From positions 1 through 29,516 of the forward strand of contig JAWXTP010000026.1 of assembly GCA_044433415.1 (NCBI GenBank): a stretch of DNA of 29,516 bases, given 5' to 3'. This document shows, piece by piece, positions 22,078-29,516 of the stretch. The number at the start of each line of letters is the position of its first letter. Position 1 is the first letter of the stretch. The notes below the pieces were generated by a model. The model saw only the letters and a list, made by a program, of their open reading frames with translations, searched no databases and was not told where the DNA came from. The position numbers and the translations under genes are program-made. Origin of the DNA: JAWXTP01 sp044433415. GTDB lineage: Bacteria > Bacteroidota > Bacteroidia > Bacteroidales > Rikenellaceae.

Positions 22078-23583
22078 ATGAAGAATTTATTTTTAATTCC
22101 AACGATTTCATTTTTTGCGTATCTTGCCTCATGTGCATCAAACAATGACAATACAGACCTAGTTACAGATCCTGATGCTGTAACAGTAACCGAAGAAATA
22201 GTAGTGCCTAGCTATTTAGGCAATGGTCCTCAGTGGGGAGGATATGATGTAGTACCTCAATGGACAGGTAACGAGACCTTAAGTGACAGTGACTGGAACA
22301 AGGTTTTTACACGTCTTGACTTTATGCGCCCTAAGTTTGTGCGTATTATGATATCCGCAGGCTGGAGCTACTATGTAGATGGCGTGTATGACCCTGTAAA
22401 AAGTGAGCCTATGTTACAAAAAATGTTAGACTACTGTGAGAAAAACTCTATCTCTGTACAGTTTGGTGAATGGGGACATCAAGAAGTTGACGGATCTATA
22501 GATCAAGATTGGCTAAGCGACTGTGCCAAATTTTTAAATTACCTTGTTAATGAAAAAGGTTATAGCTGTGTAAAATTTTTCACTATGACAAACGAACCTA
22601 ATGGTGACTGGTCAACCGTAAATGGCGAATACTCCCTTTGGAAATCTCTAGTTCAACAGTTCTATGCAAAGATTGATGACTATGGATTAACAAACAAAGT
22701 TCAAATTATGGGTCCTGATGTAGCAGTATGGACAGGGGACGATATGGCATGGTTATCAAATTCTATGGCTGAACTGTCCGACGAAATAGGCTCTTATGAT
22801 ATTCATACCTATCCTGATGAAACGGCAGTGAGAACTACTAGCTACTCTAATCTATTGGATATCTATAAGGCTTCTAGTGACAAATCAAAAATGATAGTCC
22901 TTGGTGAGTTAGGTTTAAGTTACGACCCTTCTGGTGAATTAGGTAAAGAAAATTCACGCCGCATTGCAGCAGACAAATACGCTTCTAGTGATTCTCAGAT
23001 GTTTGTATATGACGCTTTCTATGGTATAGACGTTGCCGATGCAACTATACAAACTATGAATGCAGGCTATGCAGGGGTTATCTTCTGGGCTCTTGACGAC
23101 GCTATGTATAATGTAGATGGCAGCAACTCTACAGAGCTTAAAAGATGGGGATTTTGGAATATCCTAGGGGAAGAGAAATTTGAGAACCCTGAAGATGAAA
23201 ATATTAGACCTTGGTTTTATCCTATCAGCTTAATGTGTCGTTATTTCCCTACAGGTAGCACTATCTATGGTATAACTATGCCACAAGAGGTGAGAAGTGG
23301 ATTACGTGTAACAGCTGGTGAGTTTAACGGCAAACACACCATAGCTATAGTTAACAATGGGACTAAGACTCACACTTTTAACTTAAAATCTTCTAAGCTA
23401 GGACTTGTCACTGGACTTAAAGAGTACCGTTATATTACTCATGAGGGCGCAGACTTTACTGGTAACGTAGACGAGAATGGTTTCCCTGAGGCTTTAGCCA
23501 CTAACGAAAGCATAAACTTTACAGATGGTGAAGAGCTTACAATAGAACCTAAGACTTTTGTTTTATTTACTAATATGGACTAA
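22078..23583 (+). CDS. Clan GH-A-like glycoside hydrolase lipoprotein, paralogue 2
   Basis: This 501-residue lipoprotein (Cys19, YLASC) is a paralogue of the protein encoded just upstream. It keeps YLGNGPQWGGYD at 46-57, acid/base Glu173 in FTMTNEPNGDW, DIHTYP at 241-246, nucleophile Glu277 in IVLGELGLSY and FWALDDAMY in the late barrel. Differences around WGGYDVV and VQFGEWGHQ may alter the subsites, so it may act on a different linkage or chain length. The 21-nt gap before it suggests tandem duplication within the operon. The next gene starts 6 nt after its stop. The same limits on family assignment apply. Confidence 0.7.
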   Translation: MKNLFLIPTISFFAYLASCASNNDNTDLVTDPDAVTVTEEIVVPSYLGNGPQWGGYDVVPQWTGNETLSDSDWNKVFTRLDFMRPKFVRIMISAGWSYYVDGVYDPVKSEPMLQKMLDYCEKNSISVQFGEWGHQEVDGSIDQDWLSDCAKFLNYLVNEKGYSCVKFFTMTNEPNGDWSTVNGEYSLWKSLVQQFYAKIDDYGLTNKVQIMGPDVAVWTGDDMAWLSNSMAELSDEIGSYDIHTYPDETAVRTTSYSNLLDIYKASSDKSKMIVLGELGLSYDPSGELGKENSRRIAADKYASSDSQMFVYDAFYGIDVADATIQTMNAGYAGVIFWALDDAMYNVDGSNSTELKRWGFWNILGEEKFENPEDENIRPWFYPISLMCRYFPTGSTIYGITMPQEVRSGLRVTAGEFNGKHTIAIVNNGTKTHTFNLKSSKLGLVTGLKEYRYITHEGADFTGNVDENGFPEALATNESINFTDGEELTIEPKTFVLFTNMD

Positions 23584-23589
23584 GAATCA

Positions 23590-25050
23590 ATGAAAAAGAT
23601 ATTATTAACAATAAGCATGATGTTAGTATTTACAGTACTAACATCAGCTCAAACTCTAAGGTTTGCAAATGCCTTTTCTGATAATGCTGTACTACAACAA
23701 AAGTCAAATGTTAGAATTTGGGGTTGGGATGTTCCAGCACGTGATATAACTGTAGAATGTTCTTGGCTAAAAGAGACTCTTACAGCAACAACCGATTTTC
23801 ATGGACGTTGGGTGGTGACAGCCGCAACTCCCGAGGGCAGTTTTGACAGTCATACCATAACAGCCCAGTCAGCTCTACAGAGTGTGACTATTGAAAATGT
23901 AGTATTTGGTGATGTATGGTTCTGTGCAGGGCAGAGCAACATGGAAATGCAAATGGCTAATGATGCTAGATGGAATTTATACGTTGAAGGTTCAGAAGAA
24001 GAGATAGCACGTTCTGCAAACAAAAACCTAAGATACATAAAGGTCAATAGAGATGAGACCTTCTCAAAAAAAGAAGATACAGCAACAACAGGATGGGTGG
24101 AGTTTACACCTTCAAGTGTGCAGTGGGTATCTGCCGTAGGGTATTACTTTGCTAAGAACATCTTCAAAGAACTAAACTACCCTATAGGTTTATTTATAAA
24201 TGCCTATGGAGGTAGCTCTATAGAAGGATGGATTCCTCGTGATGGAGTTGACCCTAGCGACTATCAACCAGAACTTGAAAGGTTAAATAATGAATTTGCT
24301 TCTGGCAGTGAACGTCCTTACTATCAAACTATGAGCTGTCTTTACAACTCTATGACTTACCCCTTTACAAATTATGAGATAAAAGGTTGGTTATGGTATC
24401 AGGGCGAAACAAATGTTGGTGATGAGATTAGATACAAAACAATGATGCAAGACCTTGTTTCGTCATGGCGTAAGGCTTGGGGCGACGAGAAACTTCCTTT
24501 CTACTATGTTCAGCTAGCTCCATTCTATTATGAAAGTTACAAAAATGGGCTATGGTCAACTTTTGCAGTAGCACAACAACAAATTGCGAAAACGATAAAT
24601 CACTGTGAGATGGTAGTCATTGCAGACCTAGGAGTTCCTAGTAATGTACATCCAAAATACAAACGTCAAGTGGGGGAGCGTCTAGCAAATGTAGCCCTAG
24701 CAAATACTTATAACTTTACAGATGTGCAGTGGAAAGTAGCAGAGCCTTATTATGTAAGTGTAGACAACAAAAACCATAAGGTGACTATTGAATTTGAGAA
24801 TGTTTATGAAGGTTTATCATTTGATGATGAGATAATAGAATTTGAAATTTCTTATGATGGTGAGATTTTCGAGAAGGTAAGTTCTCAAAAAGCTATAGGC
24901 GATAAAGTGATATTAACTTACAGTAAAAAACGAGTTCCACAATGTGTTCGTTACTGCTGGTATGATGAGAGCTCTTCGAACTTATTTAATTCAGCAGGTC
25001 TGTCTGTAGGTCCTATGACTTTAGATATAAATAAATTTAGTTCATATTAA
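23590..25050 (+). CDS. SASA-family (sialate O-acetylesterase-like) carbohydrate esterase
   Basis: This 486-residue secreted protein has a signal peptide (1-20, cut after TSA) and belongs to the SGNH-type SASA family. An N-terminal beta domain (about 22-105) precedes the esterase core, with nucleophile Ser116 in CAGQSNMEMQM and the oxyanion/structural motifs AYGGSSIEGWIPRD and LWYQGETNVGD. Asp346 and His354 lie in the D-L-G-V-P-S-N-V-H-P segment as the rest of the triad. A C-terminal beta part closes the protein. Members remove O-acetyl groups from sialic acid but also from plant polysaccharides; no sialidase or sialate lyase lies here, so acetylated glycan in this PUL is the likelier substrate. 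It starts 6 nt after the preceding gene. Confidence 0.85.
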   Translation: MKKILLTISMMLVFTVLTSAQTLRFANAFSDNAVLQQKSNVRIWGWDVPARDITVECSWLKETLTATTDFHGRWVVTAATPEGSFDSHTITAQSALQSVTIENVVFGDVWFCAGQSNMEMQMANDARWNLYVEGSEEEIARSANKNLRYIKVNRDETFSKKEDTATTGWVEFTPSSVQWVSAVGYYFAKNIFKELNYPIGLFINAYGGSSIEGWIPRDGVDPSDYQPELERLNNEFASGSERPYYQTMSCLYNSMTYPFTNYEIKGWLWYQGETNVGDEIRYKTMMQDLVSSWRKAWGDEKLPFYYVQLAPFYYESYKNGLWSTFAVAQQQIAKTINHCEMVVIADLGVPSNVHPKYKRQVGERLANVALANTYNFTDVQWKVAEPYYVSVDNKNHKVTIEFENVYEGLSFDDEIIEFEISYDGEIFEKVSSQKAIGDKVILTYSKKRVPQCVRYCWYDESSSNLFNSAGLSVGPMTLDINKFSSY

Positions 25051-25110
25051 GAATTTAGAAATGACTTTTATCAAAATTTTAATGTGTTCCGATATTAAAC
25101 AATGTAATAT

Positions 25111-26601
25111 ATGAAATCAAAATTAAATCTATTAACTCTACTTACTTGTCTATTAGGTGTTTTTAGCTGTAGCAACAGTAGCTCTAAACCTGAAATTAGA
25201 CTTACAGATAAGGTAATTGTAAGCAACTATATAGGGAATGGTGCCCAGTGGGACCCTTATGATGAAGCTATAGCTTGGGGCTGTGAGTTAACAGACAAGC
25301 ATTGGGATAAACTCCTTACGCGTGTAGAGTTTATGAAAATGGGCTTTGTACGTTGCCTAATAAATTCGCCTTACACCTATTATGATGCAGAGACTAACAG
25401 TTATGATAAAAACCGTAATAATCAAAGTATTCTAAGACTTCTACAGTTTTGTACCGACAACAATATAACTGTTTTGTTTGGTGAATACAACCCTCCAAAA
25501 TGGGAAATGAAACAATCTCAGCAATGGGTTGAATGGGCTGTAGACTACCTTAATTACCTTGTTGTAGAGAAGGGTATGAGCTGTATTAAATATTATAACT
25601 TTTTTAATGAACCTGATGGAGCATGGGCTTCTACAGATGGTGATTATGAAATGTGGCTAGATATGTTCAATCGCTTTCATGCTAAGATGCAGGAATATCC
25701 CGAGCTAGTTGGAAAGGTAGAAATGGCAGGTCCCGATGCAGTGATAGGTTACAAAAACCCTAAGAGCGCGTTTGATGCTGTAGGCTGGGTTGCAGAGACA
25801 GCAAAACGTGTAGATGATAAGATAGGACTATACGATGTGCATGCCTATCCTGGTCAACATGCTGTGAGGAGTGGGAAAATGCGCGAGGAACTTAAGAAGT
25901 ATGTTGCAGTAACACCTACAGATAAGCCTATAGTTCTTGGAGAAGCAGGCTACAAATACTATGACAAAGAAGATGCTCACCTAGCCGCAGAATACCAAAA
26001 GCGATGTGTAAACCACCCTTTCACAAAAGGTAGTGATTGTAACATGTTGGTATATGATTATTTCTATGGCTTAGATATGCCTTTGTTATGTATGAGTGCT
26101 ATGAATGTAGGATATTCAGGTATGGCAGTATGGATGATGGACGATGCTATGCACTCAAATGGAGACTCTGGAAAGATAGAAGATGTTAAACTTTGGGGAT
26201 TCTGGAATACTCTTGGCGAAGATGTTTTTAATGATGCCTCACAAGAGGAAATACGCCCTTGGTTTTTCTCTTTCTCACTTATGAGTCGCTATTTTCCTGG
26301 AAATTGTAAAATTATGGAAGTTGTATTACCAGAACTTGAAGGGGTATATGCCTCAGCAAATATAGTAAGTGACGGCTCAAAAACTGTTTCTCTAGTTAAT
26401 TTCAGTGATAATGACTACACTATTAGTCTTAAGGATTTTGATATGTCAAACGCTAAAGAGTATGACTATATAGAGAATAAATTAAAGGTCGACAAAAATG
26501 GACTTCCACTCCCTACACGTGAGGGTGTAGAACTTAAAAAAAGTGAAACCATAAGTTTGCCAAAACAAAGTTTTAAGTTAATAACAAACAATAAATATTA
26601 A
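25111..26601 (+). CDS. Clan GH-A-like glycoside hydrolase lipoprotein, paralogue 3
   Basis: This 496-residue lipoprotein (Cys20, GVFSC) is the third paralogue, placed after the esterase gene. Conserved points are YIGNGAQWDPYDE at 40-52, acid/base Glu167 in YYNFFNEPDGAW, YDVHAYP at 241-247, nucleophile Glu278 in IVLGEAGYKY, and AVWMMDDAMH. It differs from the others by NSPYTYYD and GEYNPPKWEM in the first half of the barrel, which probably shape the active-site cleft. A C-terminal beta domain follows. Three copies in one PUL suggest division of labour such as endo and exo action or different side chains. Family identity is unresolved. Confidence 0.7.
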   Translation: MKSKLNLLTLLTCLLGVFSCSNSSSKPEIRLTDKVIVSNYIGNGAQWDPYDEAIAWGCELTDKHWDKLLTRVEFMKMGFVRCLINSPYTYYDAETNSYDKNRNNQSILRLLQFCTDNNITVLFGEYNPPKWEMKQSQQWVEWAVDYLNYLVVEKGMSCIKYYNFFNEPDGAWASTDGDYEMWLDMFNRFHAKMQEYPELVGKVEMAGPDAVIGYKNPKSAFDAVGWVAETAKRVDDKIGLYDVHAYPGQHAVRSGKMREELKKYVAVTPTDKPIVLGEAGYKYYDKEDAHLAAEYQKRCVNHPFTKGSDCNMLVYDYFYGLDMPLLCMSAMNVGYSGMAVWMMDDAMHSNGDSGKIEDVKLWGFWNTLGEDVFNDASQEEIRPWFFSFSLMSRYFPGNCKIMEVVLPELEGVYASANIVSDGSKTVSLVNFSDNDYTISLKDFDMSNAKEYDYIENKLKVDKNGLPLPTREGVELKKSETISLPKQSFKLITNNKY

Positions 26602-26611
26602 AAAAATAGAT

Positions 26612-27631
26612 ATGAAACTTTTAAAATCAGAATCAAACCCTATCTTATCACCAAATAAAGCAAACGACTGGGAAGATTTAGTAGTATGTAACCCTGGCGC
26701 GTGGTATGAGGATGGTAAATTTTACATGTTATATAGAGCTGCTGGCGATGATGAGAACCATGTTATACGTTTTGGATTAGCAATAAGCAATGATGGGATT
26801 AATTTTGTACGCGTATCTGATAAACCTGCCTTTGGTCCTTCTATTGATGGAGAAGACTCAGGTTGTATTGAAGATCCTCGTATAGTGAAATTTGATGATT
26901 ACTTCTATGTGACTTATGCCTTCCGTCCTTCGGCACCTGGTCGTTATTGGGAGTTTGGTCACGATGAAGTGGTAACAGAAAACCTAGGAGAGAATGCTCC
27001 AAAATTCATAAATAGCAACATGGCTAATACTGGTCTTGCCGTTACAAAAGACTTTAAAATATGGAAAAGATTAGGTCGTATTACAGAGTCAAATATTGAT
27101 GATCGTGATGTAATTCTTTTCCCTAAGAAAATAAATGGTAAATTTGCAATGTTACATCGCCCTAAAGAATGGGTTGGTGAAGGCTATATTCCTAAACATC
27201 CTGCTATATGGTTACGCTTCTCAGATGATATGCTCGTATGGAACGAACCTTCTAGCTTACTGATGCAGGGAATTGAAGGAACATGGGAGGAAAAAATAGG
27301 AGGTAGCACTCCTCCAATTTGGACAGAAAAAGGTTGGTTTATGTTATACCATGGAGTTGAAAATGGTGGCTTAGGCTATTATCGTGTAGGCGCTGCTATG
27401 TTAGATCTTGACGACCCTACAAAAGTTATAGCACGTACTAAGGATTACATTATGGAGCCTGAGTTTGATTATGAAATTGATGGTTTCTATAAGGGGTGTG
27501 TTTTCCCTACAGGTAATGTAGTAGTAGATGGTACGCTATACGTGTATTATGGTGGTGCTGACCGTTTTGTGGGTGTTGCGACTGCTGATTTTGAGGAGCT
27601 TGTCGACTTTGTACTTGCGCAAGGAGTTTAA
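26612..27631 (+). CDS. GH130-family mannoside phosphorylase or mannosidase
   Basis: This 339-residue protein has no signal peptide and is probably cytoplasmic. It fits the GH130 five-bladed propeller: SNPILSPNKANDWEDLVVCNPGA near the start, MLYRAAGDDENH at 39-50, IEDPRIVKFDDYFYVTY at 86-102 with Asp88 as the expected catalytic acid, DRDVILFPKKINGKFAMLHRP, and YRVGAAMLDLDDP. GH130 enzymes act on beta-mannosidic bonds, either phosphorolytically (GH130_1/2 type) or hydrolytically; I cannot separate these from the sequence alone. It is encoded between the extracellular enzymes and the symporter, as expected for the enzyme that processes imported oligosaccharide. It gives the best hint that the PUL glycan contains mannose. 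Confidence 0.85.
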   Translation: MKLLKSESNPILSPNKANDWEDLVVCNPGAWYEDGKFYMLYRAAGDDENHVIRFGLAISNDGINFVRVSDKPAFGPSIDGEDSGCIEDPRIVKFDDYFYVTYAFRPSAPGRYWEFGHDEVVTENLGENAPKFINSNMANTGLAVTKDFKIWKRLGRITESNIDDRDVILFPKKINGKFAMLHRPKEWVGEGYIPKHPAIWLRFSDDMLVWNEPSSLLMQGIEGTWEEKIGGSTPPIWTEKGWFMLYHGVENGGLGYYRVGAAMLDLDDPTKVIARTKDYIMEPEFDYEIDGFYKGCVFPTGNVVVDGTLYVYYGGADRFVGVATADFEELVDFVLAQGV

Positions 27632-27638
27632 ATAATAA

Positions 27639-27672
27639 GGGAGCTTCTAAAATTCAGTTTATAGAGGTTTCC
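27639..27672. repeat. Short palindromic spacer repeat, reverse orientation
   Basis: Read on the minus strand, this unit matches 20491-20524 at 25 of 34 positions, with a strong core around aaactgaatttta. It lies between the GH130 and symporter genes. Confidence 0.55.
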
Positions 27673-27688
27673 ATAAAAATAAAACATT

Positions 27689-29287
27689 ATGGATTTTACA
27701 AATATATTAAGTAGCGTTGATCTTGTTATAATATTTGTCTACTTTGCTTTTATAGTTTATGTAGGCTTTATATATAGTAAAAGCACGAATGCAGAGAGTT
27801 ATTTCCTTGCAGGCAGATCTATGACCTGGCCTGTGATAGGTTTTTCAATGTTTGCGGCTAGTATTTCTTCGTCAACACTCATAGGGCAAGCAGGAGATGC
27901 TTACTCAACAGGTATAGCAGTATTTAACTACAACTTGATACCTATGATAGTAATGGTGTTTTTTGTGTGGTTTTTACTTCCTTTTTACATTAAGTCACAG
28001 ATTTATACAGTACCTGAATTTTTAGGTCGACGTTTTGGGCAAGGGTCGCGTTACTATTTCTCGGCTGTAACTATTATTGTAAACATCTTCCTTGATGCTG
28101 CGGGAGCTTTATATGCTGCGGCATTGGTTATAAATTTGGTATTTCCTGATGTTCCTATTATTACGTTAGTTGCTATATTTGCTGTCATTGTAGCACTTTA
28201 CACCATACCAGGAGGTTTATCTTCTGCCATACGTGTAGATCTTATTCAAGGTATTTTGCTCTTTATAGGAACTATCATACTTACAGTAATAATATCCTAT
28301 CGCGGAGGTACCGACTACATCATAGATCAGATTAACAACAATGATATTATGATGAAGCTGATACGTTCAAATGATGATGCTTCAGTACCATGGTTAGGAC
28401 TTGTGACAGGTATTCCTATATTAGGGTTTTTCTTCTGGTGCAACAATCAACAGTTAGTACAACGTGCACTTACTGCAAAGAATGTAAATGAAGCTCGTCT
28501 AGGTGTTATATTACTTGGTTTTTTAACTTTGCTTACTCTATTTGTGGTTGTAATCCCTGGGGTTATGGCTCAGCATTTTTACCCTGAGTTAGAGAAGGTA
28601 GATATGGTATACCCTACACTTATTTTAAAGATGATGCCTGTAGGATTAGTAGGTTTATTGATAGCTGTAATGGTTGCAGCACTTACCTCGTCGCTTAGTG
28701 GTTTATTAAATTCTGTAGCTACTTTGTTTACTATGGACTTTTACTCTAAGATGTCTCCTAATGCTACATCTAAGAATAAGGTGTGGGTAGGTCGAATCGC
28801 ATCATGTGTGACTTTGGTGATAGCTGTATTTTGGGCTCCTCAGATAGGTGAGAAGTTCGGTTCTTTACTAAAGTACTATCAAGAAATGTTATCAGTATTA
28901 GCTCCTCCTATTGTAGGTGCCTTTTTGCTAGGTTTATTCTCTAAGCGAGTCAACAAGCAAGGTGCCTTCACTGGACTTATGGTAGGAGCTGCACTAGGGG
29001 CAACAAATCTTGTATTTAAAATAGTAACAGGAGTATCTATCTTTGGAGACCTTCACTTCTTGCTGACTGTACCTTATTATTTGTTTGCATCTATGGCGGT
29101 GATGGTGATTGTTAGTTGTTTTACTCCAAAACCTGACTATGACGTTATAAAGCCTTATATCTGGACTTTAGATTACTTTCGCGAAGATTCACGTGAGCTA
29201 AAAGATATACCTTGGTATGCTAATTATCGTTATTGGTCATTTTTGTTATTAGTTTCTTGTTTAGCTTTACTTGTTGTTTTTCAATAG
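27689..29287 (+). CDS. Sodium:solute symporter (SSS family)
   Basis: This 532-residue inner-membrane protein belongs to the SSS family (SGLT-like). It has about 13-14 hydrophobic helices, and the family start (GFIYSKSTNAESYFLAGRSM) is followed by GFSMFAASISSSTLIGQAGDAYSTG, the region of the first sodium-site helix. Other marks are YTVPEFLGRRFG, ALYTIPGGLSSAIRVDLIQG and the AALTSSLSGLLNSVATLFTMDF helix with the Ser/Thr residues of the Na2 site. It probably carries a mono- or oligosaccharide product of the PUL from periplasm to cytoplasm, where GH130 acts. It is the last gene of the operon. Confidence 0.9.
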   Translation: MDFTNILSSVDLVIIFVYFAFIVYVGFIYSKSTNAESYFLAGRSMTWPVIGFSMFAASISSSTLIGQAGDAYSTGIAVFNYNLIPMIVMVFFVWFLLPFYIKSQIYTVPEFLGRRFGQGSRYYFSAVTIIVNIFLDAAGALYAAALVINLVFPDVPIITLVAIFAVIVALYTIPGGLSSAIRVDLIQGILLFIGTIILTVIISYRGGTDYIIDQINNNDIMMKLIRSNDDASVPWLGLVTGIPILGFFFWCNNQQLVQRALTAKNVNEARLGVILLGFLTLLTLFVVVIPGVMAQHFYPELEKVDMVYPTLILKMMPVGLVGLLIAVMVAALTSSLSGLLNSVATLFTMDFYSKMSPNATSKNKVWVGRIASCVTLVIAVFWAPQIGEKFGSLLKYYQEMLSVLAPPIVGAFLLGLFSKRVNKQGAFTGLMVGAALGATNLVFKIVTGVSIFGDLHFLLTVPYYLFASMAVMVIVSCFTPKPDYDVIKPYIWTLDYFREDSRELKDIPWYANYRYWSFLLLVSCLALLVVFQ

Positions 29288-29306
29288 GTTTGGGGTTTTA
29301 AAGCGC

Positions 29307-29328
29307 AATCTTTAGTCGCTTGTCGTGA
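29307..29328. repeat. Dispersed repeat TCGCTTGTCG-YGAC, copy after the PUL
   Basis: aatctttagtcgcttgtcg at 29307-29325 is identical over 19 bp to 92-110 at the other end of the window and continues tga. The matching copies lie about 29 kb apart, both in gene-free DNA. Confidence 0.8.
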
Positions 29329-29353
29329 CTCAGTTTGCCCCTGGTAACTATTA

Positions 29354-29516
29354 AGGGAACTTCTAAAAATTGGATTTTAACGCTTTTAGATTTATAAATT
29401 TCATCTTTGAATTTTTATAAATACGCCGTGGGAACCACCACGCCTGTTTTTATAAAAATCCAAATCTAAAACTTCTAAATCTAAAATCGAATAAAACCAA
29501 TTATTAGAACTCCCCT
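29354..29516. repeat. 163-bp imperfect palindrome (MITE-like or long hairpin) at the window end
   Basis: The ends agggaacttctaaaaattgg (29354-29373) and the complement of 29497-29516 match at 17 of 20 positions. Pairing continues inward through a shared cttttagattta-like stretch, then attttTataaa against its complement, to a central cgtggg/ccacg turn near 29435. The whole unit can fold as one hairpin. No ORF lies inside. The window ends at the right terminus, so target-site duplications cannot be judged. It could also end the PUL transcript. Confidence 0.65.

Noticed and set aside
23590..25050. Sialic acid catabolism locus based on the sialate O-acetylesterase-like gene and SSS symporter
   Set aside because: No sialidase, N-acetylneuraminate lyase, epimerase or ManNAc kinase is present, and the SASA family also deacetylates other glycans; GH130 points to mannosides.

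Overview
The window looks like chromosomal DNA of an AT-rich Bacteroidota, probably Bacteroidales-like. The evidence is a SusC/SusD pair in a polysaccharide utilization locus (PUL), several lipoproteins with a lipobox ending in Cys, and several promoters of the Bacteroides type (TTTG, about 20 nt, TAnnTTTG). I saw no rRNA, tRNA, CRISPR array, integrase or transposase gene.

Region 1 (1-6202) is a phage-derived block. A leftward S24/LexA-type repressor faces a rightward early operon: an HTH protein, a small unknown, an OB-fold protein of DUF3127 type, a replication-initiation protein preceded by iteron-like repeats, and a DnaC-like loader. A broken small gene, a small unknown and a P22-type portal follow. 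Terminase, capsid, tail and integrase genes are absent, so this is a remnant or satellite-like element.

Region 2 (6179-9034) is an RloA/RloB (AAA15 ATPase plus TOPRIM-like; AbiL-type) defence cassette. It lies between two copies of one direct repeat that carries the last codons of the portal gene, a heptanucleotide array and a terminator hairpin. RloB ends in the same SINEKTE residues as the portal and has a long extra C-terminal domain.

Region 3 (9038-11583), read leftward, holds a YibE/F-like membrane protein and a three-gene operon: a small acidic protein, a SecB-like chaperone and a putative ADP-ribosyltransferase-like protein. The arrangement suggests a toxin-antitoxin-chaperone module related in design to CmdTAC. 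Two candidate anti-phage systems therefore sit within about 5 kb of a phage remnant.

Region 4 (11644-14443) holds a lipoprotein alkaline phosphatase, with an operator-like palindrome and a large leader hairpin, and an AraC-family regulator, both read leftward.

Region 5 (14529-29287) is one rightward PUL: SusC, SusD, a putative surface glycan-binding lipoprotein, two clan GH-A-like lipoprotein glycosidases, a SASA-type acetylesterase, a third glycosidase paralogue, a cytoplasmic GH130 enzyme and a sodium:solute symporter. Upstream of susC lie two near-identical operator-promoter units, each with paired 10-bp half-sites 21 bp apart, as expected for an AraC-type activator. The inferred flow is surface binding and cleavage of a probably acetylated, mannose-containing glycan, TonB-dependent uptake, periplasmic trimming, symport and cytoplasmic GH130 action.

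Long imperfect palindromes lie at both window ends (4-146 and 29354-29516), and short relatives of the second occur in PUL spacers.
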